A stretch of 64,000 bases of DNA from Calliphora vicina (GCF_958450345.1 NC_088781.1:58544315-58608314), one strand, 5' to 3'. Shown: positions 42,568-54,068, numbered from the stretch's first letter. Numbers and translations: made by a program. The notes: generated from the sequence alone by a model not told the origin.

Positions 42568-44943
42568 AATATATAAAAATCTCGTGTCACAATGTTAGTG
42601 TTTGAACTCCTCCGAAACGGCTCAACCGATTATTATGAAATTTTGTATGTATGTTTGGTAGGTATGAGAATAGGTCGTAAAGTATATTTCATACCGCTAG
42701 GTCATTAGGGTGACTCTATCCAGAATTTATTTTTACCATTTTTTGGCCAAAAGCTTTTTTTTCGCATTTTATTTATTTGGCATTAAAAAATACATATAAC
42801 CCCAAATTTACATCAACCGACCCTCACCCACCCGTTTTAGTATTTTGTATGAGCAATATCAAAATATCAATATTTAACTATTTTTATGAAATTTTGTATA
42901 TATTTTTGGTAGGTACGACAATATTATATATCATACCGCTGGGACATTATGATGTCCCTATCCACCCATTTTTTAAAATATTTTTCGCCAAAAAATTTTG
43001 TTTGTATTTCTCTTCATTTGGCATCAAAAATACCTATAATGCCAACTTCACTTAGAATACATTCGCTATTTTTTATTTAACAAAAAAATATACACTAGAA
43101 ATAATGTTTATGGCAGAACAACGTTTGCCGGATCAGCTAGTATATATATATATATATATATATATGGTAAGAGAGCTATGCGGACAAAGTTTGAAGAACA
43201 TTGCAATTATTACATTGTATGAGAGGTGACTCACCTCCTTTTTCGACCCCTCCCATTTTGATTCCCCAGATATTCGAAATCAATATTTACTCTGTATGGG
43301 AGATGCTACGCCTTCTAATCTAATTCCGTTAAATATAAAAAAATTAAAAAAATCATTCGAAAAATTTTTTTTCCAAAAAATTAAAAAAAAACAACTTTGG
43401 AAAAACAAATAAATTTTGTTTACCTACAAATATTTAAAACTTTTATTTTGAAGTATAATTTGGTGAAGGGTATATAAGTTTCGGCACAGCCGAATATAGC
43501 TCGCTTACTTGTTATACCCTTCACCATGAGTGGCAAGGGTATATATAAGTTTGTCATTCCGTTTGTAATTTCCACATTTTTCATTTGCGACCCCACAAAG
43601 TATATATATTCTGAATCGTTATAGATAGCGGAGTCGATATAGCCATTTCCGTCTGTCCGTCTGTGTGTTGAAATCAACTCTCTGAAGCTCCCAAATAACT
43701 TACATACACGAATGGTATATCAATATCTCCGAAATTCTTCCGGCTCTGTTGCGAGAAAATCGGTCCACAAATGGCTGAGATATAAGGAAAAAACCAGGAC
43801 AACCTCGATGGATTACTGAATCATTAATATAGACAATATGGATATCTTATGATAGTAAGTTGGACCTACAATGCGTCAAAATCGGAAAAAATATTTTTTA
43901 ACCCGAATTTTTTTTTTCACCAAAATTTTTTTTCACTAAATATTAAAAAAAAAGTTTTAAAACTAAAAAAAAAATTTTTTTAAAATAAAAAAAGATTTAA
44001 AAATTTAAAAAAAAAATTTAAAATAATTTCGAAAAAACAACTGGAAAAAAATTTAAATTTTGTTTACCTAAAAATATTTAATATTTTTATTTTAAAGTAT
44101 AATTTGGTGAAGGGTATATAAGATTCGGCACAGCCGAATATAGCTCTCTTACTTGTTTTAAAATTAGTTTTTTTCTTAAAAGAAAGCTTATGTCTTTTCC
44201 TTGAAGACCTTTTTATAATGATGTACTCGGTGTAGGGTATCATATGGTCAGGCTTGACCAACTATACTTTCTTACTTGTTTGTATTAAATTTCACTTTAT
44301 ATTAAAGCGGCAATATTTAGCTCACTTCAACAGATAATTTAGATGGCTGAAATTTCATATAGTGATGTAAAATTTTATCTAGTTTTAACCAATATCAATT
44401 ATTATAAAAAAAACTTAATTCTTAAATTTCAATGAATCGCCACTTTGGACACATTTGAGTTCAATGTGTGTCGTATCAAAAACAATTTCGATTGCCATGT
44501 AAGATTAAATGGAAACAGATATTGAATATTTTTACATGTCACAGTGAAGGCAATTTTACAAAATGATCAAGAGTCTGAGGCAAGTAAATAAATGAATGAA
44601 AGACTTTGTGCTAAAAGTTGGTATAAAAAAGTTAATTAAAAAAAAATGGAAGGCAATTCATGTTATTTTGTGTCGAACTATTAGTTTGGACACAAGTTAT
44701 TGTTCCCGACTAATTGTCCTTATATTAATTTACAGTTATTATCATCATTAACTTATTTGTATTTATTAGTTTTCACTTACCACTCGATTGCATTAAATAG
44801 TACCATGACAATGTAAAAACATCCAAACGAAAAGCCAAACCCAGACCAGCATATACAAAATCATACGGATTAGCCCAATAACCACGTTTTGTATCTGGTA
44901 TAAAGGGACTGCGGCCACTTTCATAAGACGTTTCATACACCAT
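30236..44943 (-). CDS. SLC6-like transporter gene C, complete, 10 coding exons
   Basis: Exons (minus): 44781-44943, 38563-38697, 38327-38496, 38130-38218, 37915-38053, 37442-37769, 37228-37376, 31002-31130, 30717-30923, 30236-30526. They total 1800 nt, giving 599 aa plus TAA, with every phase as in gene B and no lesion. It keeps LPGSGG before EL3 and FGPGWGLFITLSSFNKF in TM6-TM7. TM1 reads GLAFRLDVFTLSWYYL in place of the family's GLGNVWRFPYLC context, and TM8 reads SGMLLI where typical members have a GLDS-type sodium-site motif. It is very close to gene B over long stretches, including introns and upstream DNA, so the duplication is relatively recent. Introns 1 (6.1 kb) and 7 (6.1 kb) are inflated by transposons. 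The substrate is unknown; orphan SLC6 is the safest call. Confidence 0.9.
31150..31428 (-). mobile_element. INE-1/DINE-1-like fragment
   Basis: It starts AACAAGTAAGAGTACTATAT with hairpin TTCGGCCGTGCCGAA. It is a near-copy of the first part of the adjacent element at 31429 and is joined to it head to tail. Confidence 0.65.
31429..34196 (-). mobile_element. Long INE-1/DINE-1-like element with internal repeats, gene C intron 7
   Basis: It starts AACAAGTAAGAGTACTATAT with hairpin TTCGGTCATGCCGAA and ends CTTATGGTGGTGGAGGGTAT. Between 32760 and 33790 it has several diverged units built around CTTATATGGGAGCTATG. A CAGACAGACATAAGGATC block lies near 34058. It is interrupted by the element at 31645-32688. 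Confidence 0.65.
31645..32688. mobile_element. PIF/Harbinger-type non-autonomous element
   Basis: The ends CGGCCGTATCTATAAC and the complement of CAGCCGTATTTATAACC form imperfect inverted repeats. Flanks are TTA on both sides (31642-31644, 32689-32691). The uninterrupted neighbour at 31150-31428 shows the empty site CTTAATAATTAG, which confirms the insertion and the 3-bp duplication. Inner segments are also quasi-palindromic. No transposase. Confidence 0.65.
34451..35094. mobile_element. Foldback element with CACAGTGGGGCAGAATCG ends
   Basis: The arms are near-perfect inverted copies of about 300 bp (TCCGATCGGGATAAAATTTG and its complement near 35030), meeting around 34760. Partial relatives are at 36620-36976 and 48115-48300. 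No coding content. Confidence 0.75.
35688..36121. mobile_element. Short PIF/Harbinger-type element
   Basis: The ends TAGGGCTCATACAC and the complement of GTGTATGGGCCCTA begin about 50-bp inverted repeats (CAATCAAGTGATTGTGC-type phrases). The flanks are TAA on both sides (35685-35687, 36122-36124). A short frame with FIIAIILKRKRSKKTR could be what is left of a Harbinger transposase N-terminus; this is a guess. Confidence 0.55.
36122..37227. repeat. Gene C intron 7 remainder with one arm of the CACAGTGGGGC family
   Basis: 36620-36976 matches one arm of 34451-35094 (phrases GTTTAGAAATGC, ending CAGCCCCACTGTGG). The other bases are AT-rich with no recognisable feature. Confidence 0.45.
38898..39508 (+). 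pseudogene. Helitron/Pif1-type helicase relic
   Basis: Pieces in three frames, in order: YNEALDDVDQGII, then LLNRQQKYAYDTLMKVV (helicase start motif), then NALGGTGKAFLIT (Walker A, GGTGK), then LTVNMRVELQNDQSGEVFSK with LLDIGNGKIP ending at TGA 39506-39508. The last segment matches the NMRV motif region of Helitron helicases as I know them. Large internal parts are missing and frames are broken. It lies in gene C intron 1 on the opposite strand. Confidence 0.7.
39547..40165. repeat. One-arm copy of the gene B intron foldback
   Basis: CACAGTGCAAAAAACACACG, GTATAGGTTCGACTCTACTA and GGGCAAATCATTATCAGTAT follow the order of the left arm of 12477-16176. No right arm is present. Confidence 0.65.
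40224..40398. mobile_element. Small MITE
   Basis: The ends CAATTCACAAGGTCTCTTAT are perfect inverted repeats of about 20 bp around a 175-bp element. No clear target duplication. No coding capacity. Confidence 0.5.
40399..41303. other. Gene C intron 1, unassigned
   Basis: No gene recognised. A minus-strand reading around 40600-40790 (pieces like LYNAVYDNLQSKT) hints at an old transposase fragment but is too short and broken to assign. Confidence 0.25.
41304..42535 (-). mobile_element. Helitron-like element with ~120-bp tandem units
   Basis: The left edge AACTAGCTGACCCGGTGCGC is the complement of a Helitron 3' end (CTAG then T). From about 41440 to 42530 some nine diverged units recur, each with AAAAAGTACCATTAGAAT, a second AAAGTACC, then TCACTCACTTAGGACCATA-type text. 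41560-41672 is also related to 6830-7083. It runs into a (TA)n tract. The right boundary is approximate. Confidence 0.5.
42565..43140 (+). mobile_element. Non-autonomous Helitron
   Basis: It begins TCTAATATATAAAAATCTCG and ends with the hairpin-bearing GGCAGAACAACGTTTGCCGG then ATCAGCTAG. 5'-TC and CTAG-3' ends with an A/T insertion site are canonical for Helitrons. It sits inside a (TA)n microsatellite that continues on both sides (42533-42564 and 43141-43165). No helicase is encoded. Confidence 0.75.
43166..43511 (+). repeat. Repeat fragments: Helitron-type unit and INE-like 3' end
   Basis: 43175-43330 matches units at 20110-20250 (TATGGGAG and CCTCCCATTTTGATT). 43384-43511 is the 3' end of an INE-like element with hairpin TTCGGCACAGCCGAA and CGCTTACTTGTT. 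Confidence 0.55.
43512..44158 (+). mobile_element. INE-1/DINE-1-like element
   Basis: It starts TTATACCCTTCACCATGAGT and includes CCATTTCCGTCTGTCCGTCT. Its middle section AAATAACTTACATACACGA is shared with 48969-49449 rather than with 8297-8938. It ends with the hairpin and CTCTTACTTGTTT. 44159-44700 beyond it is AT-rich with one short TTCTTACTTGTTTG end fragment at about 44268. Confidence 0.75.
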
Positions 44944-45355
44944 TTTCAAGTCACTAATAAATTTATGGAAATCTTAACAAAATAGTTTTGTGTGAACTTG
45001 ACATTGAATTTCAAAATTATGACCACGAAAATTAAGAAAACAAAAACATTTAATAATTAAATCCAATCTTTCGTACGCATGTATGAAAAATGTACGAGAT
45101 GAATACTTGGGGAAAAAACACTAGTGAATATTATTTTTTTTATTCAAGAAAAATAATATTTTTTATTTTTTAGCTTTAATTTTAAATTACTTGTTGTAAT
45201 TAGTAGAAATATTGACAAACAACTAAAAAGTAACGCTACATTTCGAATAAAATACAGACTTTTGCGTTGCAATTTGAATACTAATGGACACAACATACAC
45301 ACAGCCAATCAAACGGACACATTTTTTTTTAATTTGGCTCGTCTCTTTCTCTCGT
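44944..45355 (-). promoter_or_regulatory. Upstream region of gene C conserved with gene B
   Basis: Shares about 400 bp with 22310-22815, including GTGTGAACTTGACATTGAAT, the donor CAA|GTAATTTAAA (45189-45190), and the start-like block CATTAGTATTC (45276-45286). TTAG precedes GACTTGAAAATG as a possible 5' UTR acceptor. Confidence 0.45.
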
Positions 45356-45362
45356 TTAATAA

Positions 45363-47107
45363 CACGGTGCTACGATGGAAAAAAACTTGGAAAACGATCC
45401 AGCGTGGGTTATAGGTCTTGCTGAGTACATAAAAAATTGTGTCTAAAAATTTCAGAAACACCCTCAAATTCAGAAGCTATTCTAAAAAAGCCGTTGTCAG
45501 TGATGTTCGCCAACTTATTGACCTGTAACTCAGTTCGTTTTTGTCCGACTTTAAGTTTTTTAACGGGTTTGGAAAGAAAACTGATTGCGCTTTAAAATGC
45601 ATTTTTTGATACATTTGTAAGTTATAAATATTGTTTTTGTTAAGAATGTCTAAAAGAAAATCAAAATTTATCAACTTTTTTGATTTTAGTCGCTTTTCAT
45701 TGCTTATTTTGATATGAAAGCTTATCAAAATTTATACAAGTTTATAAAGGCAATTTAGTTCTTAACAAAATTAAGTTTTAATTATTAAAATCGGATGAAA
45801 ATTGTAAAAGTTATTGAACTTTACATTAACACCTTTTTTAATATTTTCTCCCCCAGCGCATATGAATAACAAACAAGTAAGAGAGCTATATTCGGCTGTG
45901 CCGAATCTTATATACCCTTCACCAAATTATACTTTAAAATAAATTGTTTTAAATATTTTTAGGTAAACAAAATTTAATTTTTTTTTTAATTGTTTTTCAA
46001 AATTTTTTTTTTTTTGAAATTGTTTTTTATTTTTTTTTTAAAAAAGTTTTTTTCAAATTTTTTTTTTCGGAAAAAAATAATGACAAAAAAAATTTTGTGA
46101 TGAAAAAAAAATCGGGTCAAAAAATATTTTTCCCGATTTGACCCATTGTAGGTTCTACTTACTATAGCCTTATCTACATCGTTGCAATGGACTTATATCT
46201 ATCATTAGATATCCATATTGTCTATATTAATGATATATAGATCAAAAAAAGGCCAAAAATCGAGGTTGTCCCGGTTTTTTGCTCATATCTCCGTTATTTA
46301 TAGACGGATTTTGCTGATTTTAAATAGCAAACTTTTCGAAAGCATGTCTGACAGAATTATTGAAGATTTGGAAGATATCCCGAAGATATCAGGGGTCTTC
46401 AGAAAATTGATTTCAACAGACGGACATGGCTTAATCGACTCCGCTATCTATAAGGATCCAGAATATATATACTTTATAGGGTCGGAAATGAAAAATGTAG
46501 AAATTACAAACGGAATGACAAACTTATATATACCCTTCTCACGAAGGTGAAGGGTATAAAAACAAAAAAATGTACAAAAAAAATATTTGTAAAATTTTGA
46601 ATTTACAAGGTAAATTTTTTCGAACATTTTTCGAAAAAGTTTAATAACTTTAACAAATGTAAACCCATTTTAAAGACTAATGTCTCATTTTTGTCTACAT
46701 AAAATTGTCTTTAAAACACTTTGAAAAAAATTAGTTTTCATAGAAAAAAATTAAAATATCTATTGTTGAATTTGAAAAATTACGAAAAAAATTAAAAATA
46801 AAGCCAAACTTTTTATAAAAACTTACACAAGTTTTTGGAATATACATTTTATGAATACATTCTATGAAAGTCTAATTCATTGCCTATCCATATTTGTTTA
46901 AATTTTTGAAATCGGTCTAAAAATGTGTGAGTTAGAGGTACTAAAGTACTACGACCTACCCTAAAACAGTTTTTTCAAAATACCTCAACATTTTGAGGGT
47001 GTTTCAAAATCTTTGAAAACGGTTTTAATATGTCCTCACCTTGGCCTACAACCTCCATTAGGTCGCTTTTCAAGTTCTGACAAAAAGTGTCATTTTGTAG
47101 CAGAGTG
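45363..47107. mobile_element. Foldback element with TAA flanks
   Basis: The ends CACGGTGCTACGATGG and the complement of CACTCTGCTACAAAATG are imperfect inverted repeats with TAA on both sides (45360-45362, 47108-47110). Inner phrases such as GAAACACCCTCAAA are inverted at about 46985. An INE-like element sits inside at 45871-46562. A related segment in opposite orientation lies at 56830-57890. Confidence 0.6.
45871..46562 (-). mobile_element. INE-1/DINE-1-like element nested in a foldback
   Basis: It starts AAACAAGTAAGAGAGCTATA with the hairpin and ends GAAGGTGAAGGGTATAAA. The tetranucleotide block is reduced to a single CAGACGGACATGG, so this is the minimal-microsatellite form of the 1614-3461 type. 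Confidence 0.78.
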
Positions 47108-47117
47108 TAATTAATTA

Positions 47118-47640
47118 GCTATTACCCGAAGTGCTTCGCTTACCTCATTATCTGCTAAATATCTATCAATATCTGTATATATAAACATTAATCTGTGTTT
47201 GTATGTTTGTATCTTCCCAGCAGTTTGAAAAGTGTCAATTGTAAACCTTACCTTAGTTAAATGGTTATCATTTGTATTACATTTCGCTAGCATATTCAGT
47301 AATAAACAATAGTTAGATATTTGTCTTGAATATTTGAAAATAAATTTGAAAAAAATAAAATCCTCCAAAACAGCCTGGTGTTTTTTTTTATTATTTTATC
47401 GTTGGATATTTTATTTTTTACCCATACATGCATACAAATTTAATGTCTCTATTTGGGTTGAAAATTAAAATAATTCGACGTGGCGGAACTAATCCAGTCT
47501 AGTTCAGACTAAACCACTGAACCGATTTACTTGAAATTTTCCATTAAATGGAATGATCATAAAATTGTATACATAACCCAAATCTCAAATTTTACATTTT
47601 GAATTTTTTTTTACCGATATTTCAAAACATTACGAAAATT
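47118..47640. mobile_element. Helitron-like relics
   Basis: TACCCGAAGTGCTTCGCTTA (decayed 3' end, minus strand) and TGTATATATAAACATTAATC with TGTGTTTGTATGTTTGTATC (5'-like), then CCACTGAACCGATTTACTTG. Same arrangement as 22822-23265. Confidence 0.4.
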
Positions 47641-47650
47641 GTTTTCGATT

Positions 47651-48300
47651 CTAATAAACGCTCATTCCGTTTGTAGCAAATATTGGTCCAATATCCAATA
47701 GATTCTTAGGCGATCTAGCTATGACCGACCATCTGTATGTCTGTTGAAAACATGAGAGGGCCCAAACAAAACCAGATAGGTGGCTAAAAATTTCCACAAA
47801 TACTTTGTGTTGATAAGGTTTTTTTGGGTATTGAATGTGGTTAAAATCGGTATAAATATGCTCCGGAATACTATTTGAGCAGTCATAAATATGTTGATTA
47901 TGCAACAATCCTGATAAAATTTTGCACAAATTATTACTAGTACTCTGAAATTATATTGTAAAGTATGTCGAAAATCGGGCAACAATTGTCCCTTGTCCCC
48001 ATACAATGTTCCCTTCAGAAAATGACTTGAATGTTCATAGTTATAATAATTAATATCATGACTGGACAAGTTCAATATGAACCTAAATCTTTCTACCAAA
48101 TTTTATGAGGATCGCACAGTGGTATAGAAAAAAAGAGAGAAATAAATCTGTAACTTTTAAACGGCTAGTCCGATGGAATGAAGCAAGAAAAAAGCAAGCA
48201 AGAGTTTTTTCGAGTTTAAGTTTTGAACTTGGACTTCATTGGTCTACAAGGAGCGCGGCTAGGGGCCCCCAAAGTAGGACACCGAGGTAGCTATCAATTA
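47651..48300 (+). mobile_element. INE-like fragment followed by an arm of the CACAGTGGGGC family
   Basis: 47651-48114 matches 17283-17848 in opposite orientation (ATTTGAGCAGTCATAAATAT) and has CTGTATGTCTGTTGAAAAC. 48115-48300 begins GCACAGTGGTATAG and holds TTTTAAACGGCTAGTCCGAT, a diverged arm of 34451-35094. Confidence 0.5.
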
Positions 48301-48344
48301 TCTCTTATAGCTTAGGAGATATTCACATTTGAAAATTAAATTTT

Positions 48345-48968
48345 TAAAATTTTTACCCACCCTACTCCATTTTTTCTTATTGGAATGCCAACACTATTTT
48401 CAATTATGCACCGTGTTTTTTTTTTGTGGCAACGTCCGTAACCACTATTACTCAACACAGCATCATCCGGAAATGGTCTCCATCCATTGTCAAATCTTTG
48501 ACTAACAGCCGAATTCCGTAACACCCTTGAGTCACGAACGCTGCCCGGCAAACTTGTATTCACACTATAAAATGTGTAGCGTGGCCCGCAAATCATCATC
48601 ACAATCAATGAGTGGTTTCCATGCCGGTCCACGGACGTTTTGAAATAAAACGTCTATTATAACGACGACAACTCTATGGATGGTTCTGCAAACTGTTTAT
48701 TTTGAAACACCATTAGGGTTTGGGGTTTCCCGGGAAACGGGAATGAAAAAATAAGTAAAAATGAAAATTATTTGTTAAATTGAGTCATTTCATTAAAAAA
48801 GAATGAAAAGCAATACATTACAACTAACATAAAAAAAAACAAATAATTGATTAAAAATCCCGAGATTTTCCGGTCGGGAATTCTCGTAACCCAAACCCTA
48901 AACACCATGCATAGCAGCAATTCCATGGTACTGGAAATCATTTTCGAGCCAATGCAAGCACAGTATCA
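48345..48968 (-). pseudogene. PIF/Harbinger transposase relic
   Basis: Minus-strand pieces: HWLENDFQYHGIAAMHGV, then after a MITE insertion SK*TVCRTIHRVVVVIIDV (helix-turn-helix), VRGPAWKPLIDCDDD, and in another frame TSLPGSVRDSRVLRNSAV (the PGS.HD.RVLRNS signature of the DDE_Tnp_4 domain) and KTRCIIENSVG (the TR..IE end motif). Stops, frameshifts and the MITE make it dead. It lies just past the C-D intergenic repeats. Confidence 0.7.
48714..48900. mobile_element. 187-bp hAT-type MITE
   Basis: The ends are TAGGGTTTGGG and its perfect complement, with the 8-bp target duplication AACACCAT (48706-48713 and 48901-48908). Subterminal TTCCCGGGAAACGGG resembles the larger hAT element at 1256-3841. 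It interrupts the helix-turn-helix of the Harbinger relic. Confidence 0.78.
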
Positions 48969-49449
48969 TGTTGAAATCAACTTTCCGAAGCCCCCAAATA
49001 ACTTACATACACGATTCATACATCAATATCTCCGGAATTCTTCCGGCTCGGATGCCATTTAAAATCGATACATAACGGGACAACCTAGATTTTGGCCTAT
49101 TTTTGATCTATATCTGGATTACTAACTCATTAATATAGACAATATGGATATCCAATGATAGATATTTCGAATTCCATTGCAACGATGTTTATAAGGCTAT
49201 AGTAAGTTGTACCTACAATTGGCCAAAATCGGGAAAAATATTTTTTAACCCGAATTTTTTTTTCACCAAAAAAAATTTTTTTGTCATAAATTTTTTTCTT
49301 CAATAAATTAAAAAAAAATTTTAAAAAACTTTTTTAAAATAAATTAAAAAATAATTTCGAAAAAAATTTTGAAAAACAATTTTCAAAAAAAAATTAAATT
49401 TTTAAAAATTTTATTTTAAAGTATAATTTGGTGAAGGGTATATAAGATA
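48969..49449 (+). mobile_element. INE-1/DINE-1-like element, truncated at both ends
   Basis: It starts at TGTTGAAATCAACTTTCCGA and stops at GGTGAAGGGTATATAAGATA before the hairpin. Its body matches 43512-44158. Confidence 0.6.
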
Positions 49450-49615
49450 AGTACTCTTTAAACTTAAAATTTTGTAGACGAAAAATCAATTCGGTATCTA
49501 CAATTTCTTGTCTTCAGTATCGTCGAACAAAAACTCACGTCTCAACATTTTGAAAGCTTCACTATTTTATAAAGCCATCGTTTACGTTGGAAATTTTTGA
49601 CAAATTTATCAAAAT

Positions 49616-49621
49616 TTTATT
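49616..49621 (-). promoter_or_regulatory. Poly(A) signal of gene D
   Basis: AATAAA on the minus strand about 142 nt after the stop, in the same TTTTATTTATT context as genes B and C. Confidence 0.45.
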
Positions 49622-49762
49622 TATTTATTAAATTACACTTCAACTAGAATTACATACATATATATGTATATTTAAAATTAATAAAAAAGAGTTCGTAAAA
49701 AATAATATTTTTCGCATTAAATTAGCAAAGCTGATTCGCACAAATATCCTAAACATAAGTAA

Positions 49763-52700
49763 TTATATTGTCGATATATTATTATGGGTAATCTCAATTT
49801 GTGGATGTGTTATAGCCGCATTTGCAATCGCTTCATCATAACGCTGACGGTACTCTTGTTCAACGGGATACCAATGTTTTGGTCTGCTAATGCGCTGAAA
49901 ACTTGTATTAATTATGCCGATACCTTGACACATGTAATAGACGGCATAGACTGGTATTAAAAGCCATGGTATAACAATAAAGATTAAAGCGAAGACTGCT
50001 GTTACCACATTGGAAAATAACAAGTGTTCAATGAAGACCACTAAACATCCAATAGCCTGAAAATATAGATTTAAATAGGTGAATATGTAAGTGTATCTCT
50101 CAATTTGTTTTTTAACAATATTAGTATGAAAGATTAATAATTCTGAGGAATTTTATTTTGACATTAATTAAACCCTCTAATCAAGATTCTTAAATTAAGA
50201 TTATTTGATTATCTAGCAATAACTTTCGTCTCACTAAATGTCAGCCTGTAATATCAGAAATAATTCAGTATTGCTCAGATCACACAATTCCATTAGCTAG
50301 CACTAGTGCACTGTAGAGATGAGCGATATTTCCATACCTGTGATTTAATCACTGTGATTGAAAAATCACTGGTAACAACAGTTACTGAATATTGCAAGTA
50401 ACAGGTACAATTAAGTCGTTCTTTTATATTTTTCAACATACTGTTAAATGTTGTTCTTTTATTTTCATCAACATTCGCAGGTAACGTTTTAGAAAAATCA
50501 CTGGAACAACTGTAGTAACAGGTACTTTTAATATCGTTCTTTCACATTTTTCAACATACTGTTAAATGTCGTTCTTTTGTATCTTTCAACATGCATTAGT
50601 AACGTTTTTAAAAAATCACTGGTAAGAAAGCAAGAAAGTAACAGGTACTTTTAATGTCGTTTTTTAAGTATTTCAACAAACTGTTAACGACATTTAATAT
50701 TTTTCAACATTCACTGGTAACAACAGCCTATTTTTAGGCGCATAATTTTATTTATCTCCAACACAGTGTATAAAATAAAATGTTAAGTACCATATCAGTT
50801 AATTCTCTTAAAATTTTGTTACATTTGCTTAATTTTGTTATTTTCCTATTTAAAAAAAAAGTTTTTAAATCCGCAAATATTAGTTTTTGGTTAACATACG
50901 AGCAGATTTAAGAATGCAAATAATACATAATATATTCTTCTTAACATAATTGTTATTTTGTTTAAAATAGACAAAACGTGATCACGGTCACTGTTTAAAA
51001 GAACAGTGATTTATAAATCACGTTCACTGAGAACGACGTTCTTCAAAAATCACGGGATCGCTCATCTCTAGTGCACTGTCCCATGTTTGAAATTATTAAT
51101 ATTAAAGACAAATATTGTTAAACGTATGCGAGTAGTATTCCATCGGTATTGAATTTTATATTTGAAGTAACTGAACATTACTGGAAAAAGGCTAGAGAGC
51201 CAAAAACCTGTAGTAGTCAATTTTGAAACAGAAATTCAACACAATTTAGATTTGTGTTGAATTTCATTACGATATTACGATTAACAAGCATTTTATTTGT
51301 GTTAAAATGATTTTTGAAAGTTTATATAAGGATTTCAGAAAAATCTGAAAACAAACTCAAATCCAACAGTCCATCACTTGGTTGCTTTTTTAGTCATCAA
51401 AAGTTCCGCAGTTGGAATTCAGAGAACCCTCGTTAATTGGATAATATTCGGGGTTGTCATAGAATCCAATCATTGTTGGAATAGGTATTGAAAACGACAA
51501 AAAAGGTACATTTGACCTTTGAAATCCTAATCGATAAAGAATTCAATTCTTGATCGAATATAGAACCGATAAGTTTCAATTTCACGAGACCAATGTACTT
51601 TTTCTGTCGTTTTCAAACCCGATTCCGACAATGATTGGATTCTATGATAACCCCGATTGATGTGGAAGACATGAAGTTTCAGCAAGATGATGCCACATGT
51701 GATACATACGAGTCCGTAAAGCAATTATATTACTTCATGAAATATTTCCTGGTCGTGTTCAGTGATTGAGCATCCACACCATTTCCAATTGCATTTCAGA
51801 AGTTTCTATTTGTATTTCAGAAAATTCCAATTGAATTTCCGAAATTTCCAATTATATTTCAGAATTTTGTAGATCGTGTGATTTAACAGCATTGTATTTA
51901 TGGCAATGGGGTTATTTAAATTTAAAGATTTACGCAATCGAGTACAGTACCTGTGTATTAAAGGGGACAATTCTCGCCGAGACTATAGACAAGATAAGAA
52001 AAGACATGGTGGAATGCACTACTACTTAACACAGATATAATACGACGACTGTGACTCAGAAAATGATAACGCCTATCATTGCAGATGTGTGACGGTCACT
52101 TGGAAATAAATACAATTTTTATTTTCCTTTTTTTTTATTTTAATTTTCTAAATTTTATTTCATCAAAACACTGACAAATCTTTCCAAAGCTGTTTAGATA
52201 TTTATTAATTGTTTTTGTTTTGATCATTGATATTCGCCAATGGTTCTAAAAGCAAATATGTATGTTTGCCCCGTGACACCAGAGGGCAGATATGTCCTGT
52301 GGTAAGATGATAGTCATTCACAATAAACATACAGTATAAGACTAAAAAATGAAACCACTGACAATGACCTTACCTTGAACTTGACATACCAACGTAAAAC
52401 AACAAATATACGTAGCTTGTAACGTTCGTATTCTGTGGTCATGATAGGAAAATATCGTATGATCGCTTTAATGACAACACACAAATACTTTATAGTTTAA
52501 ACATTAAAAGAACTCCTAAGGGAAAGGAAGTAAATAGTGGTATAGTGTGTTAAAATACAATTAAATGATAAAAAAATTTAATAGAAGTTTAATAGAAGTT
52601 TAATAAATTTAATAGAAGTAAAACTGAAATAATTTAATAGAAGTTCAAACTACATTAAATTTTATAGGATTTTTAATACATACAAGGTAAGAAAAGTGTG

Positions 52701-54068
52701 AGAAACGTTAAAAATTATGGAAAATTTCGATTATAATAAAACAGAATTTTACATAATTTGTCTTCAGAAACCTGCTTTCAATATAATATTTAAAGAATCT
52801 AAAGAATACATAATTTACTTAATGTAAAATATTGATTGCAAGATAATGAAGAAGTTAATGTGTTAAAATTCTGTGTTTTATTATAAGTTTATAAAGCACA
52901 ATTGTAGTTAAATTCAATCCTTACAGAACAGGATTAGAATTAAATTATAATTGCGGCTTTATATAGAGAAAATTGTTTCAATAAGAAAATAAGGTATTTA
53001 TATTCAGAACGTTGTTTTTCAGTAAATAGGCAGAAACAAAAGGAAATGAAGGCAATGCCATCTATTGAGGAAAAACTTAAGCTATAATTGGTCAGTGAAG
53101 ACACTCACCGAACCTAAAAGAATGTCTGGTCACAATAGAGGGTCTGCTAAAACTATACCGTAAGAGGAACTTGAACGCTGAGTAAAAGATAAGTCAGGTC
53201 TGGGTAAGCCAATATAGACAAATAGGACATTGAGCTAAAAAACACCAATATACCACTGATTATATATATATATATATATTTAGCTTATCAAAATTTATTA
53301 CAAAATATCGTCTCTAACCTGTGACTAAATGAATTACCTATATTTGACCTTGACACTACTCATATTACATACTTGAATTAACCTGCATAAGAAAGAAAAA
53401 CTAAAATAACCATTTGTCCTTCAAATTAAGAAATTATTGGTCTAATGTTTCATTGTTAATATCTGTGAATATTTATAAGAAAATAACTAAAATACAAATC
53501 TATGTCATCTAATTGTTAGTATTATATAACTTATTTATGATATACGTACTAAATTAAAATAATTATCTATGTATATGCATTGACATCTTTTTCTCTGTAT
53601 AAAAATCTAAGATCAGTTTCTTTTCTAAAACATTTTATTTATGAATTGTGAAAAGAGATTATAAATTGTTATACATTTTACAAACAAACAAAAACAGAGA
53701 TATCAATGCATGTACATATAAAAAAAAATAAGAATAATATAAAATAAAAGTAACGTAAATTCCACAATTAAACTATACATAATTAATCTATTTCGTACAA
53801 ATACTTTAAAAATTTATATAATAACTTATTAAACTAAAAACAAAATTAATAATAATCATCAAAATATTAAGTATTTTCTCATATATGTTTAGGATGATAA
53901 TAATATATACTTCGTTTTCATTATATTTTAACATTTCTTTTGTAAATTGTAAACAGAATTAAGAAAACATCTTAATTAGAAAATAATTTACAAATAATGT
54001 TTAACTTTGTTTTATGTTTGAAATAAGATAATAATCCAAATAAAAACCTTTATTATCTAATTTCGAAA

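Noticed and set aside
48105..48290. 61-codon plus-strand frame
   Set aside because: Falls in an arm of a foldback repeat with no conserved protein features.
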